From positions 1-11,300 of the forward strand of contig JAABQT010000027.1 in the NCBI GenBank assembly GCA_011391295.1: a DNA stretch of 11,300 nucleotides. Direction: 5' to 3'. Of the stretch, positions 1 through 6,740 are shown in pieces. The stretch is from Betaproteobacteria bacterium (GTDB lineage Bacteria > Pseudomonadota > Gammaproteobacteria > Burkholderiales > SG8-39). Under the pieces are notes generated by a model. That model was given only the letters and a program-made list of their open reading frames with translations, made no database searches and was not told the origin of the DNA. The stretch's first letter is position 1; the number at the start of each line of letters is the position of its first letter. A program made the position numbers and the translations under genes.

Positions 1-214
1 GATCGCCGCGCACCAGCGGCTGCCACAGCAAGAGCAGCCCGAGGTGCGCAAGCAGCAGCGCCCGTGCGCCGCCGTCCGCCACGCCGCGCAGCGCCACCAC
101 GTGCAGCAGCACCAGCATCGCGATGACCGCAAAGCGCCAGTGGCGCTGGCTGAACGCGCGTACCGCGTCCGGGAGGCGCGCGGTGGAAGGGGTTGCTGGG
201 GTGTCGGCTTGCAT
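1..214 (-). CDS. N-terminal fragment of an integral membrane protein, possibly a sensor kinase (partial)
   Basis: An open minus-strand frame starts with ATG at 214 and runs 71 codons off the left edge without a stop. After about 24 polar residues with a QRHWRF motif come a hydrophobic segment (about residues 28-46, AVIAMLVLLHVVAL-like) and a second one (about 52-66, ALLLAHLGLLLLWQP-like). The layout, a short cytoplasmic lead followed by closely spaced helices, resembles the membrane sensing part of some betaproteobacterial histidine kinases. No catalytic domain is inside the window, so that identity is a guess. It is divergent from the permease gene at 264 with 49 bp between them, and I see no clear Shine-Dalgarno sequence. 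That it is a real membrane protein is fairly likely; the function is open. Confidence 0.5.
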   Translation of the reverse strand, partial: MQADTPATPSTARLPDAVRAFSQRHWRFAVIAMLVLLHVVALRGVADGGARALLLAHLGLLLLWQPLVRGD

Positions 215-263
215 GATTGGTGCGGCGCAGGCAAAGATACGCATATTCCCGAACCGGCGAAAG

Positions 264-1028
264 ATGCCTCCCGCTCTCCTGTTGGCCCGCACTACTCTGA
301 CCGAGGCGCGTCGCGGCGGCCTGCCCTGGCTGGCGCTCGGCTGCCTCGCGCTCGCCACCGGCCTCGCCGCTTTTCTGTCGCAGGTCGCGGTCACCGAGAG
401 CCGCGAGCTGCAGGCCGCGTTCGCCGCCGCCCTGCTGCGCGCCGGCGCGGCGTTCCTGCTGGCGGCGCACATCGCTGCGAGCCTGGTGCGCGAATCGAAC
501 GACAAGGTGCTCGAACTCGCGCTGGCGCTGCCGCTGTCGCGTTCGCAGTATTACCTGGGCAAGCTCGCGGGGTTTGGCGCGTGCGGCGCGTGCCTTGCAG
601 CGGCATTCTGCGCGCCGCTGCTATTTTGGGCGCCGCCGGAGGCCGTCGCGCTGTGGGGTCTGTCGCTCGCCTGCGAACTGCTGCTGGTCGGCGCGGCCAG
701 CCTGTTTTTCGCCATCACGCTCGCCGGGGTACTGCCGGCGCTCGCGGCGACGACCGGCTTCTACCTGCTCGCGCGCAGCATGGCTGGCATCCAGCTGCTC
801 GCGCGCGGTCCGCTGGCGGAGGAGTCCATCGCGCAAAGCGTCGCGCGCGGCGCGGTAGATGCGGTGGCTTTGCTGCTCCCCCGGCTCGACGCCGCGACGC
901 GCGCCGACTGGCTGATCTACGGCTTGCCCGCACCGGCCGAGTTCGGCACGACCCTGGGCTCGCTGATTCTGTATTGCACGCTGCTGGCCGCGGCCGGGCT
1001 GTTCGACTTCCACCGGCGCAATCTGTGA
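264..1028 (+). CDS. ABC-2-type transporter permease subunit
   Basis: The protein has 254 residues and about six hydrophobic segments (roughly 21-39, 56-74, 102-122, 130-150, 152-172 and 230-248). Between the second and third lies a cytoplasmic loop with the pattern LVRESNDKVLELALALPLSR followed by YYLGKLAG. This resembles the conserved loop of ABC-2/NosY-like permeases, where reorganised export pores of this family keep an R/K-E...P-S/L-R...LGK pattern. I chose the ATG at 264 because the frame upstream lacks hydrophobic or conserved character and would run into the divergent gene. The start has only a weak GGCGAAAG-like Shine-Dalgarno. Its stop overlaps the next gene's GTG start (GTGA at 1025-1028), so the two are translationally coupled. 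No ATP-binding subunit is adjacent. The substrate is unknown. Confidence 0.7.
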   Translation: MPPALLLARTTLTEARRGGLPWLALGCLALATGLAAFLSQVAVTESRELQAAFAAALLRAGAAFLLAAHIAASLVRESNDKVLELALALPLSRSQYYLGKLAGFGACGACLAAAFCAPLLFWAPPEAVALWGLSLACELLLVGAASLFFAITLAGVLPALAATTGFYLLARSMAGIQLLARGPLAEESIAQSVARGAVDAVALLLPRLDAATRADWLIYGLPAPAEFGTTLGSLILYCTLLAAAGLFDFHRRNL

Positions 1029-1744
1029 ATGCCGGTGAGCGCGCGCTGCAAGCCGTTCCCGGCCGGATCTGGGCGGCGCTGCTGTGCGCCCTTGCGCTGC
1101 ACTTGGGCGTGCAGACGTTGCGGCCCGCGCCGGCCGCCGAGGCGGCGGATTTGCCACCGCCCCCGAGCGCCCAAACGCTGCGCGCCGCGAGCCTGGGCGA
1201 ACCGGCGGCCCTGGCACGGCTCGCCATGCTGTACCTGCAGGCTTTCGACCTCGGGGCCGGCAATACCCTGCCCTACCGGCAACTCGACTACGTTCGGCTG
1301 GAGCAGTGGCTGCGCGCCATCCTCGACACCGACCCGCGCAGCCAGTACCCCTTGTTTACGGCGGCGCGCATCTATGCCGAGGTGGACGATGCCGCGAAGT
1401 CGCGCCGCATGCTGGAATTCGTCCACCAGGCGTACCTGAAAGATCCGAACCGCCGCTGGCCGACGCTGGCGCACGCGACGCTGCTCGCCAGGCACCGCCT
1501 GCGGGACATGCCGCTTGCGCGGCGATATGCCGCCGACCTGCAGCGATTAACCACCGACCCTGCTGCCCCGCTCTGGGCCACGCAAATGGAGATCTTCATC
1601 CTCGAGGACATGGACGAGCTCGAGGCGGCCAAGATCGTGCTCGGGGGGCTGCTGGCGGCCGGCCGCATTTCCGACCCCCAGGAGCGTCGCTTCCTGCAGG
1701 AACGGCTGGAGGCGCTGGAACGCAGGCTGGCGTCGAAACCCTGA
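1025..1744 (+). CDS. Membrane-anchored helical-repeat (TPR-like) protein of unknown function
   Basis: The protein has 239 residues from a GTG start at 1025. That start lies within the GTGA overlap with the permease stop and directly precedes a good membrane segment (residues about 15-29). A proline/alanine-rich linker (about 34-50) then leads into an all-helical domain. It contains L-x-x-LA-x-LYLQAFD, YVRLEQWLRAILDTDP and YPLFTAARIYAEV, followed by a DPNRRWPTLAHATLLARHRL-type stretch and helical pairs. The helix-turn-helix rhythm is that of tetratricopeptide-like repeats, probably facing the periplasm, although no exact TPR consensus is present. The overlap implies that it works with the permease, perhaps as a periplasmic accessory. 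An ATG in another frame at 1029 gives an arginine/proline-rich reading and is not the gene. The last codons form half of the hairpin at 1731-1766. Confidence 0.72.
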   Translation: MNAGERALQAVPGRIWAALLCALALHLGVQTLRPAPAAEAADLPPPPSAQTLRAASLGEPAALARLAMLYLQAFDLGAGNTLPYRQLDYVRLEQWLRAILDTDPRSQYPLFTAARIYAEVDDAAKSRRMLEFVHQAYLKDPNRRWPTLAHATLLARHRLRDMPLARRYAADLQRLTTDPAAPLWATQMEIFILEDMDELEAAKIVLGGLLAAGRISDPQERRFLQERLEALERRLASKP

Positions 1745-1766
1745 CGGCCTTGACGGGGTTTCGACG
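1731..1766 (+). terminator. Perfect 11-bp stem across the stop codon, probable weak terminator
   Basis: The arm CGTCGAAACCC at 1731-1741 is exactly complementary to GGGTTTCGACG at 1756-1766, with a 14-nt loop. The stop codon TGA (1742-1744) is the first part of the loop. The downstream strand is T-rich (GTTTATTCG followed by GATTTTT, to about 1783) but has no clean T-run directly at the stem. A poor intrinsic terminator or an mRNA 3'-end stabiliser is therefore likely. It separates the permease/helical-repeat pair from the independently promoted pilin gene. Confidence 0.5.
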
Positions 1767-1816
1767 GTTTATTCGTGATTTTTGACCGCTCCGGGGTTCA
1801 AGTGACCCAATTCACA

Positions 1817-1833
1817 TGGCACGGGGCTTGCAT
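1817..1833 (+). promoter_or_regulatory. Sigma-54 (-24/-12) promoter of the pilin gene
   Basis: The sequence reads TGGCACG-GGGC-TTGCAT. It matches the published sigma-54 core consensus TGGCACG-N4-TTGCW at every defined position. The invariant GG (1818-1819) and GC (1830-1831) are separated by exactly 10 bp. This predicts a transcription start near 1843 and a leader of about 32 nt, with an AGGAG ribosome site at 1863-1867 before the ATG at 1875. Pilin promoters dependent on sigma-54 and the PilR activator are well known in Pseudomonas and Neisseria relatives. I could not identify a PilR-type upstream binding site. Confidence 0.82.
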
Positions 1834-1874
1834 GCGATATTTATCGTACAGTCTGCTCCCATAGGAGTAATCGG

Positions 1875-2564
1875 ATGAAAGCTCTACAAAAAGGCTTCAC
1901 GCTGGTCGAGATCGCAATCGTGCTGGTGATTATCGGCCTGCTGCTCGGCGGCATCCTGAAGGGTCAGGAAATGATCACCCAGGCCAAGATCAAGAACATC
2001 ATTTCGGATTACACCGGCATCTCGGCGGCCTTTCACGGTTATCAGGACCGCTACCGCGCACTGCCTGGGGATGACTTGGGCGCGGCTGCGCGCTGGGCGG
2101 TGGCGCCTGTGGCGACTTCTGGTAACGGCGACGGCGTGGTCGCGGGCACGTACAACAACGGCGGCGTTGCGTGCACTGCTGCGGTGGAAACCTGCAGCTG
2201 GTGGGATCACCTGCGCCGCTCCGGTTTTGTCGCTGGGGCGGGCGTGGCGCAACCCTTGAACGCGGTATCCGGGCTTGTCGGCGTGCAGACTGGCGGTGGC
2301 GAAATCCCCCCGGTCGCTATCACCCCAGTGCTCGGCGGCCTCGCGGGCGCCGGGGGATTCTTCGGGGTGATGATGTGCTCGGCAAACCTCCCGGACAAGG
2401 TCGCGATCGCCACCGATACGCAAATGGACGACGGCGGGCGTACCTCGGGCAGCGTGCGCGGCCAGCTGCAGACGACGAACAACCCGCCGATTGTCGCCGA
2501 TGCCTCAGGGGCGGCCTACGCGGAAACCGGCACCAATACCTACGCGCTCTGCCGCCTGCTGTAA
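1875..2564 (+). CDS. Type IV pilin-like protein (prepilin-type N-terminal cleavage/methylation domain)
   Basis: The protein has 229 residues. It begins with a short basic leader MKALQKG, then the prepilin peptidase site G7|F8-T-L-V-E12. E12 is Glu5 of the mature protein. A hydrophobic alpha1 helix to about residue 30 follows. The globular part carries an ALPGDD motif (62-67), a WWDHLRRSGF motif (109-118) and a Q-M-DDGG-R-TSG-SVRG stretch (about 183-196). These recur in a group of proteobacterial pilin-like proteins of this size. Four cysteines (100, 107, 168 and 226) could form two disulfides, including a C-terminal loop. It should be cleaved by PilD and assembled into a type IV pilus or pseudopilus. 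No pilus machine genes are nearby, and a major or minor role cannot be decided. A strong ribosome site and sigma-54 promoter precede it and an intrinsic terminator follows, so it is a single-gene unit. Confidence 0.9.
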   Translation: MKALQKGFTLVEIAIVLVIIGLLLGGILKGQEMITQAKIKNIISDYTGISAAFHGYQDRYRALPGDDLGAAARWAVAPVATSGNGDGVVAGTYNNGGVACTAAVETCSWWDHLRRSGFVAGAGVAQPLNAVSGLVGVQTGGGEIPPVAITPVLGGLAGAGGFFGVMMCSANLPDKVAIATDTQMDDGGRTSGSVRGQLQTTNNPPIVADASGAAYAETGTNTYALCRLL

Positions 2565-2585
2565 GCACTGCCCACGCGGCACCCG

Positions 2586-2617
2586 AAGGCCGGCCCTCGC
2601 GCCGGCCTTTTCTTTTT
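2586..2617 (+). terminator. Intrinsic terminator of the pilin gene
   Basis: A 9-bp perfect stem AAGGCCGGC / GCCGGCCTT (2586-2594 with 2601-2609) has a 6-nt loop and is followed by a T-rich tract TTTTCTTTTT (2608-2617). It lies 21 nt after the pilin stop and ends next to the stop codon of the convergent antiporter. On the minus strand only two T residues follow the stem, so termination should be mainly in the pilin direction. Confidence 0.88.
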
Positions 2618-4597
2618 CTAACCCTGCAGCAGGCGCAACTCCGCCGCCGCAAGAAGTGCGGGCGCGCCGAGCAGGACGATGACGTCGCCTTCGCGCAGCA
2701 CGCCGGCCTCATCGGCCGAGAGCTTCTTCGGCTCGCCCGGGCGGCGCACCGCGGTCACCTGCACGCCGAGTTCTTCCAGGCCCAGCGCCGCGAGCCGTTT
2801 GGCGAGCCCGGCGGCATGCGCGTTCAGGGTTACCGCGTGCAGCCGCGGCTGCACCGCGTCCCCGGTTTCAGGCGTGTCGCTCGCGCCGTGGAACAGCCCG
2901 CGCAGCGGCCCGTACTGCTCGTCGCGCATCTGGCTGACGCGCCGCATGACGCGCGCCAGCGGCACGCCCACCCACACCAGCGCGTGCGAGGCCAGCATCA
3001 GGCCGGACTCGAACACCTCCGGCACCACTTCCGAGGCGCCCGCCGCAGTAAGCCTGGGAATATCGGCCTCGTCGCGCGCGCGCACGATGACCGGCAGCGT
3101 GGGATTGAGCGCGTGGATGTGCGCCAGCACGCGCACCGCAGCGCCCACGTCGGCAAAGGTCACGACGACCGCCGCCGCACGCGCCACACCGGCCGCCACC
3201 AGCGCCTCGCGCCGCGAACTGTCGGCGAACACCACGGTGTCGCCGGCGAGTGCCGCCTCGCTGACGCGCTCCGGGTCGAGGTCCAACGCGATGTAGCGCA
3301 CGCCCTCCGCCTCCAGCAGCCGGGCGAGGCGCTGGCCGTTCCTGCCGTAGCCGAGGATGATCACGTGGCGCTCGGATTCCAGAGAGCGCACCGCGAGGCG
3401 GTGCAACTCCAGCGAGCGCGCCATCCATTCGGAGGAGGTGAAGCGCAGCACCAGCCGGTCGCTCGCCGCGATCAGGAACGGCGTGGCGAGCATCGACAGG
3501 ATGATCGCCGCCAGCACCGCCTGCAGCACGGGCTCGGGCGCGAGCGGCGCGGCGCGCGTCTGCGCGAGCAGCACGAAGCCGAATTCGCCGCCCTGCGCAA
3601 GCGCGAGCGCGGTGCGCAGCGCGGTTCCCGGCGCCGCGCCAAACGCGCGCGCCAGCAACGCGATCAGCGCGCCCTTCGCCGCGATCAGCAGCACGAGGAA
3701 CGCGAGCACCAGCCAGGCATGCCCGAACACCAGGCGCGCATCGAGCATCATGCCCACCGTGACGAAGAACAGGCCGAGCAGCACATCGCGGAACGGCTTG
3801 ATGTCTTCCTCGACCTGGTAGCGATACTCGGTCTCCGAGATCAGCATGCCGGCCAGGAACGCCCCCAGAGCGAGCGACAGGCCCGCCAGGCCGGTGACGA
3901 AGGCGAGCAGCAGCGTGATCAGCAGCACGTTCAGCACGAACAACTCGGTCGAGCGGCGTCGGGCGATGACGCCGAACCAGGCCCGCATGACGCGCGGTCC
4001 AACCAGGATCAGCACCGCCAGCACCACGGCGGCCTTGCCGAGCGCCAGTGCGACGTCGCGGCCCAGCGATTCGGTCGGCGCTCCCAGCGCGGGAACCAGG
4101 ATCAGCAACGGCACCACCGCCAGGTCCTGGAACAGCAGCACGCCGAAGATGTCGCGCCCGTGCGGCGTGTCGAGCTCGAGGCGCTCGACGAGAATCTTGG
4201 ACACGATGGCGGTCGAGGACATGGCGAGCGCGCCGCCCAGCGCCAGCCCCGCCTGCCAGCTGCCACCCGCGGCCAGCGCGGTGCCCACGCCGATGCCGAT
4301 GCTCGCCGCAACCTGGGCGAGCCCCAGACCGAATACCGAGCGCCGCATGGCCTGCAGCTTGGCCAGGCTGAATTCCAGCCCGATGGAAAACATCAGGAAC
4401 ACCACGCCAAACTCGGCGAGGTGGCGCACCGCGTCGCTGTCCGCCACCATGCCCAGCGCGTGCGGCCCGAGCGCCACGCCGGCCGCGAGATAGCCGATGA
4501 TCGGCGGCAGGGACAGGCTGCGGCACGCAACCACCGCCAGCACGCCGCCGGCGAGCAGCACGAGGACCGGTTGCAGTGAAAGGCCGGCAGCTTCCAT
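2618..4597 (-). CDS. Monovalent cation:proton antiporter, KefB/YbaL-type (CPA2) with RCK domain
   Basis: The protein has 659 residues. Residues 1-385 form a multi-helix Na+/H+-exchanger fold with CPA2 hallmarks: PPIIGYLAAGVALGP (31-45), FGVVFLMFSIGLEF (63-76), AMSSTAIVSKIL (125-136) and FQDLAVVP (156-163, carrying the conserved Gln-Asp pair). A cytoplasmic TrkA-N/RCK Rossmann domain follows at about 410-530, with nucleotide loop GYGRNG (416-421) and acidic D439. A TrkA-C domain occupies about 585-657. Such proteins export K+ or Na+ in exchange for protons and are gated by nucleotides or other cytoplasmic ligands. There is no KefF/KefG-like partner next to it. It is divergent from kdsD with only 34 bp between start codons. 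In E. coli a different cation exchanger (yrbG) occupies the equivalent place. Its own ribosome site is weak. Family certain; ion specificity unknown. Confidence 0.93.
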   Translation of the reverse strand: MEAAGLSLQPVLVLLAGGVLAVVACRSLSLPPIIGYLAAGVALGPHALGMVADSDAVRHLAEFGVVFLMFSIGLEFSLAKLQAMRRSVFGLGLAQVAASIGIGVGTALAAGGSWQAGLALGGALAMSSTAIVSKILVERLELDTPHGRDIFGVLLFQDLAVVPLLILVPALGAPTESLGRDVALALGKAAVVLAVLILVGPRVMRAWFGVIARRRSTELFVLNVLLITLLLAFVTGLAGLSLALGAFLAGMLISETEYRYQVEEDIKPFRDVLLGLFFVTVGMMLDARLVFGHAWLVLAFLVLLIAAKGALIALLARAFGAAPGTALRTALALAQGGEFGFVLLAQTRAAPLAPEPVLQAVLAAIILSMLATPFLIAASDRLVLRFTSSEWMARSLELHRLAVRSLESERHVIILGYGRNGQRLARLLEAEGVRYIALDLDPERVSEAALAGDTVVFADSSRREALVAAGVARAAAVVVTFADVGAAVRVLAHIHALNPTLPVIVRARDEADIPRLTAAGASEVVPEVFESGLMLASHALVWVGVPLARVMRRVSQMRDEQYGPLRGLFHGASDTPETGDAVQPRLHAVTLNAHAAGLAKRLAALGLEELGVQVTAVRRPGEPKKLSADEAGVLREGDVIVLLGAPALLAAAELRLLQG

Positions 4598-4617
4598 GGC
4601 AGCGATAGAGGGAGAGT

Positions 4618-4623
4618 TATACT
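4618..4623 (+). promoter_or_regulatory. Possible -10 element (TATACT) for the kdsD-lpt-rpoN unit
   Basis: TATACT differs from the sigma-70 -10 consensus at one position and lies in the only AT-richer stretch of the 34-bp divergent gap. No good -35 is found at 16-18 bp upstream, where the bases belong to the antiporter start region. Transcription would begin near 4630, almost at the chosen kdsD ATG, implying a nearly leaderless message. This is a weak assignment. Confidence 0.35.
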
Positions 4624-4631
4624 TCGCGGCT

Positions 4632-4661
4632 ATGATAAGCGCAGTGCGTTCCGTGCGTCAG
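4632..4661 (-). promoter_or_regulatory. Possible sigma-70 promoter of the antiporter gene
   Basis: Read on the minus strand, CTGACG (plus-strand 4656-4661) and TATCAT (plus-strand 4632-4637) are spaced by 18 bp. They match four and five of six consensus bases. The start would fall about 30 nt upstream of the antiporter ATG. The -10 overlaps the kdsD start codon, so the divergent genes would compete for polymerase. Inferred from sequence only. Confidence 0.35.
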
Positions 4662-5654
4662 GGTGCAGCGCGTGCGACCGATGGCGCGCTCGAACTGGCC
4701 CGCAACGTGCTGGCGGTGGAAGCCGACGCGGTACGCGCGCTGATCGGGCGTCTGGACCAGCGGTTTCTCGACGCGCTGCGCCTGATCCGGGATTGCCTCG
4801 ACGGCGAACGCGGCCGCGTCATCGTCAGCGGCATCGGCAAGTCCGGGCACATCGCGCGCAAGATCGCCTCCACCATGGCGAGCACCGGCACGCCAGCGTA
4901 TTTCGTGCACCCGGCCGAGGCCAGCCATGGCGACCTCGGCATGATCCGCGCGGAGGACGTGTTCATCGCCATCTCCAATTCCGGCGAGAGCGCCGAGCTG
5001 CTGCGCATCCTGCCGGCGATCAAGCGCGAGGGTGCCAAGCTGGTGGCAATCACCGGCAACGCGCATTCGTCGCTGGCGCGCGAGGCCGACGCCCACCTCG
5101 ACGCCGGTGTGGACAAGGAAGCCTGCCCGCTCAACCTGTCGCCCACCGCCAGCACCACGGCCGCGCTGGCGCTCGGCGATGCGCTCGCCATTGCGCTGCT
5201 CGATGCGCGCGGATTCTCGGCCGCGGATTTCGCGCGCTCGCATCCCGGCGGCTCGCTGCACGGCGAGGCCCTGAAGCACGTCGCCGACGTCATGCACCGC
5301 GGCGCCGACGTGCCCAGGGTGCGCGAGAACGCCACGCTGAAGCAGGCGCTCGCCGAGATGACGCGCGGCGGGCTGGGCATGACTGCGGTGGTGGACAAGG
5401 GCGGGCGCGTGAAAGGCATATTTACCGACGGCGACCTGCGCCGCGCGTTGAGGAAGGTCGCCGACCTCAAGTCGGCGCGCATCGCGCAGGTCATGACCGT
5501 GAATCCGCGCACCGTTGCGCCGCAAGCCCTCGCGACCGAGGCGGTGGCGATGATGGACAAGCATCGCATCAGCCAGTTGCTGGTGGTGAATCCCGCCGGG
5601 GACCTCGTCGGCGCGCTCAACATGAACGACCTGCTACGCGCAAAAGTGGTCTGA
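4632..5654 (+). CDS. kdsD: Arabinose-5-phosphate isomerase (KpsF/GutQ family)
   Basis: The enzyme interconverts D-ribulose 5-phosphate and D-arabinose 5-phosphate, the first committed step toward Kdo for lipopolysaccharide, in the cytoplasm. From the ATG at 4632 it has 340 residues, against 328 in E. coli. A SIS domain (about 45-190) contains GIGKSGHIARK, HPAEASHGDLGM, SNSGES and KEACPL. Two CBS domains follow (about 215-275 and 285-340). K70, E122, E163 and H204 align with the E. coli catalytic-site residues K59, E111, E152 and H193 at a constant offset of 11. After HPGG the usual LGRRLL is replaced by LHGEAL, a mild oddity. The start is uncertain. An in-frame ATG at 4596 would overlap the antiporter start, and no Shine-Dalgarno is well spaced for 4632 (GGGAG lies about 18 nt upstream). 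kdsC follows after 4 nt. Confidence 0.95.
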   Translation: MISAVRSVRQGAARATDGALELARNVLAVEADAVRALIGRLDQRFLDALRLIRDCLDGERGRVIVSGIGKSGHIARKIASTMASTGTPAYFVHPAEASHGDLGMIRAEDVFIAISNSGESAELLRILPAIKREGAKLVAITGNAHSSLAREADAHLDAGVDKEACPLNLSPTASTTAALALGDALAIALLDARGFSAADFARSHPGGSLHGEALKHVADVMHRGADVPRVRENATLKQALAEMTRGGLGMTAVVDKGGRVKGIFTDGDLRRALRKVADLKSARIAQVMTVNPRTVAPQALATEAVAMMDKHRISQLLVVNPAGDLVGALNMNDLLRAKVV

Positions 5655-5658
5655 GCCG

Positions 5659-6171
5659 ATGGCGCAAGTCACTGCCGACGCGCTCGAGCGGGCGCGCCGC
5701 CTGCGGCTCATCGTATTTGACGTCGACGGCGTGCTCACCGACGGGCGGCTGTGGTACGGCCCGCGCGGAGAGGAACTCAAGGCATTCCACGTGCTCGACG
5801 GTCACGGCTTGAAGCTGCTCGCAGACTGCGGCATTGGCGCTGCCCTGCTCTCCGGGCGCAGTTCGCCCGCGGTGGCGCGACGCGCCACGGAGCTCGGCCT
5901 GCAGCACGTAATCCAGGGCGCGACCGACAAGCGCCCCGCCTTCGACGGGCTGCTCGCGCAACTGGGCATCGGGGCGCAGGAGGCCGGCTACATGGGCGAC
6001 GACCTCCCGGACCTGCCGGTGCTCGCGCATTGCGGCTTTGCCTGCGCGCCGCCTGCCGCGCACGCGCAGGTGCTGCGCCTCGCGCACTACGTCGCCGACG
6101 CGCACGGCGGCCGCGGCGCGGCGCGCGAAGTCTGCGAGTTCGTGCTGCGCGCGCAGGGGCATCAGCCATGA
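5659..6171 (+). CDS. kdsC: 3-deoxy-D-manno-octulosonate 8-phosphate phosphatase
   Basis: This cytoplasmic HAD-superfamily enzyme (C0, capless, normally tetrameric) hydrolyses Kdo-8-phosphate to Kdo and phosphate. The 170-residue length fits the family. Visible motifs are FDVDGVLTDG (20-29, with nucleophile D21 and general acid D23), LSGR (64-67, motif II), K91 in ATDKRPAF (motif III) and GYMGDDLPDL (110-119, motif IV with D114 and D115). The family's C-terminal GGRGAAREVCE tail, which reaches into the neighbouring subunit, is present. It starts 4 nt after kdsD and its stop overlaps the lptC start in an ATGA, so it is probably translated by coupling. No good Shine-Dalgarno is seen. Two consecutive Kdo steps are thus produced from one message. 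Confidence 0.96.
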   Translation: MAQVTADALERARRLRLIVFDVDGVLTDGRLWYGPRGEELKAFHVLDGHGLKLLADCGIGAALLSGRSSPAVARRATELGLQHVIQGATDKRPAFDGLLAQLGIGAQEAGYMGDDLPDLPVLAHCGFACAPPAAHAQVLRLAHYVADAHGGRGAAREVCEFVLRAQGHQP

Positions 6172-6740
6172 ACCTGTCCGCCACGCGCCTGTTTCCCCTG
6201 CTGCTGGTGTTGGCGCTGGCCCTGCTCACTTTCTGGCTGGAGCGTACGGTGCGCGAGGAGCCGGCGCCTTCCGCGCAGCGCCGCCACGAACCGGACTACG
6301 TCGTGGAGCGATTCGCCATTACCGATTTCGACCGCGCGGGCAGCGTCGCATCGGCGCTGTCGGCGGCGAAGATGGCGCATTTCCCCGACGACGACTCTAC
6401 CGAACTGCTTGCGCCGCGGGTGGTGCAGTCGCGCGCGGAGCAGCCGCGCCTGACGCTGTCGGCCGACCGCGGCACCCTGTCACAGGACGGCGCGGAGGTG
6501 TTCCTGTACGACAACGTGCTGGTGGTGCGCGAAGGCGCCGCCGGCTTGCCCGAGAGCCGCATGCAGACCAGCTTCCTGCACGTGGTGCGCGCGCGCTCCC
6601 TGGTGCGCACCGACCGCGAGGTGAGCATCTCCGAGGGCGGACGCGCGCTCGTCGGCCGCGGCATGGAGTACGACAACGAGTCGCTCCAGTTGTCGCTGCA
6701 CGCCCAGGTGCGCGGCAGTTTCGAGGCGAAGCAGCCGTGA
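6168..6740 (+). CDS. lptC: LPS export ABC transporter periplasmic protein LptC
   Basis: LptC is a bitopic inner-membrane protein that takes lipopolysaccharide from the LptB2FG extractor and hands it to LptA. The 190-residue sequence has one N-terminal membrane helix (about 8-24). A periplasmic beta-jellyroll region begins near residue 42 (PDYVVERFAITDFDRAG) and continues through SALSAAKMAHFPDDDSTELLAP-type strands to YDNVLVV and the EGGRALVGRGMEYDNES segment. Sequence identity in this family is low. The call rests on the helix-plus-jellyroll pattern together with its place between kdsC and lptA. ATG at 6168 overlaps the kdsC stop by 4 nt, and its own stop lies in a GTGA overlap with lptA. Confidence 0.93.
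   Translation: MNLSATRLFPLLLVLALALLTFWLERTVREEPAPSAQRRHEPDYVVERFAITDFDRAGSVASALSAAKMAHFPDDDSTELLAPRVVQSRAEQPRLTLSADRGTLSQDGAEVFLYDNVLVVREGAAGLPESRMQTSFLHVVRARSLVRTDREVSISEGGRALVGRGMEYDNESLQLSLHAQVRGSFEAKQP

Noticed and set aside
44..1024. Long N-terminal extension of the helical-repeat protein frame
   Set aside because: The extension is out of frame with the motif-bearing permease and has Arg/Ala/Gly-rich composition. The GTG at 1025 just before a membrane helix is the sensible start.
1783..1807. Two TGACC boxes 20 bp apart and an imperfect GGGT...ACCC dyad upstream of the sigma-54 promoter
   Set aside because: They are too short and degenerate, and closer to the promoter than usual enhancer sites. 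There is not enough to claim an activator binding site.
2171..4579. 802-codon open frame on the plus strand across the antiporter gene
   Set aside because: It is rich in Arg/His/Gln/Glu with no recognisable motif and is antisense to an antiporter with clear family motifs. Long antisense frames are expected in G+C-rich genes.
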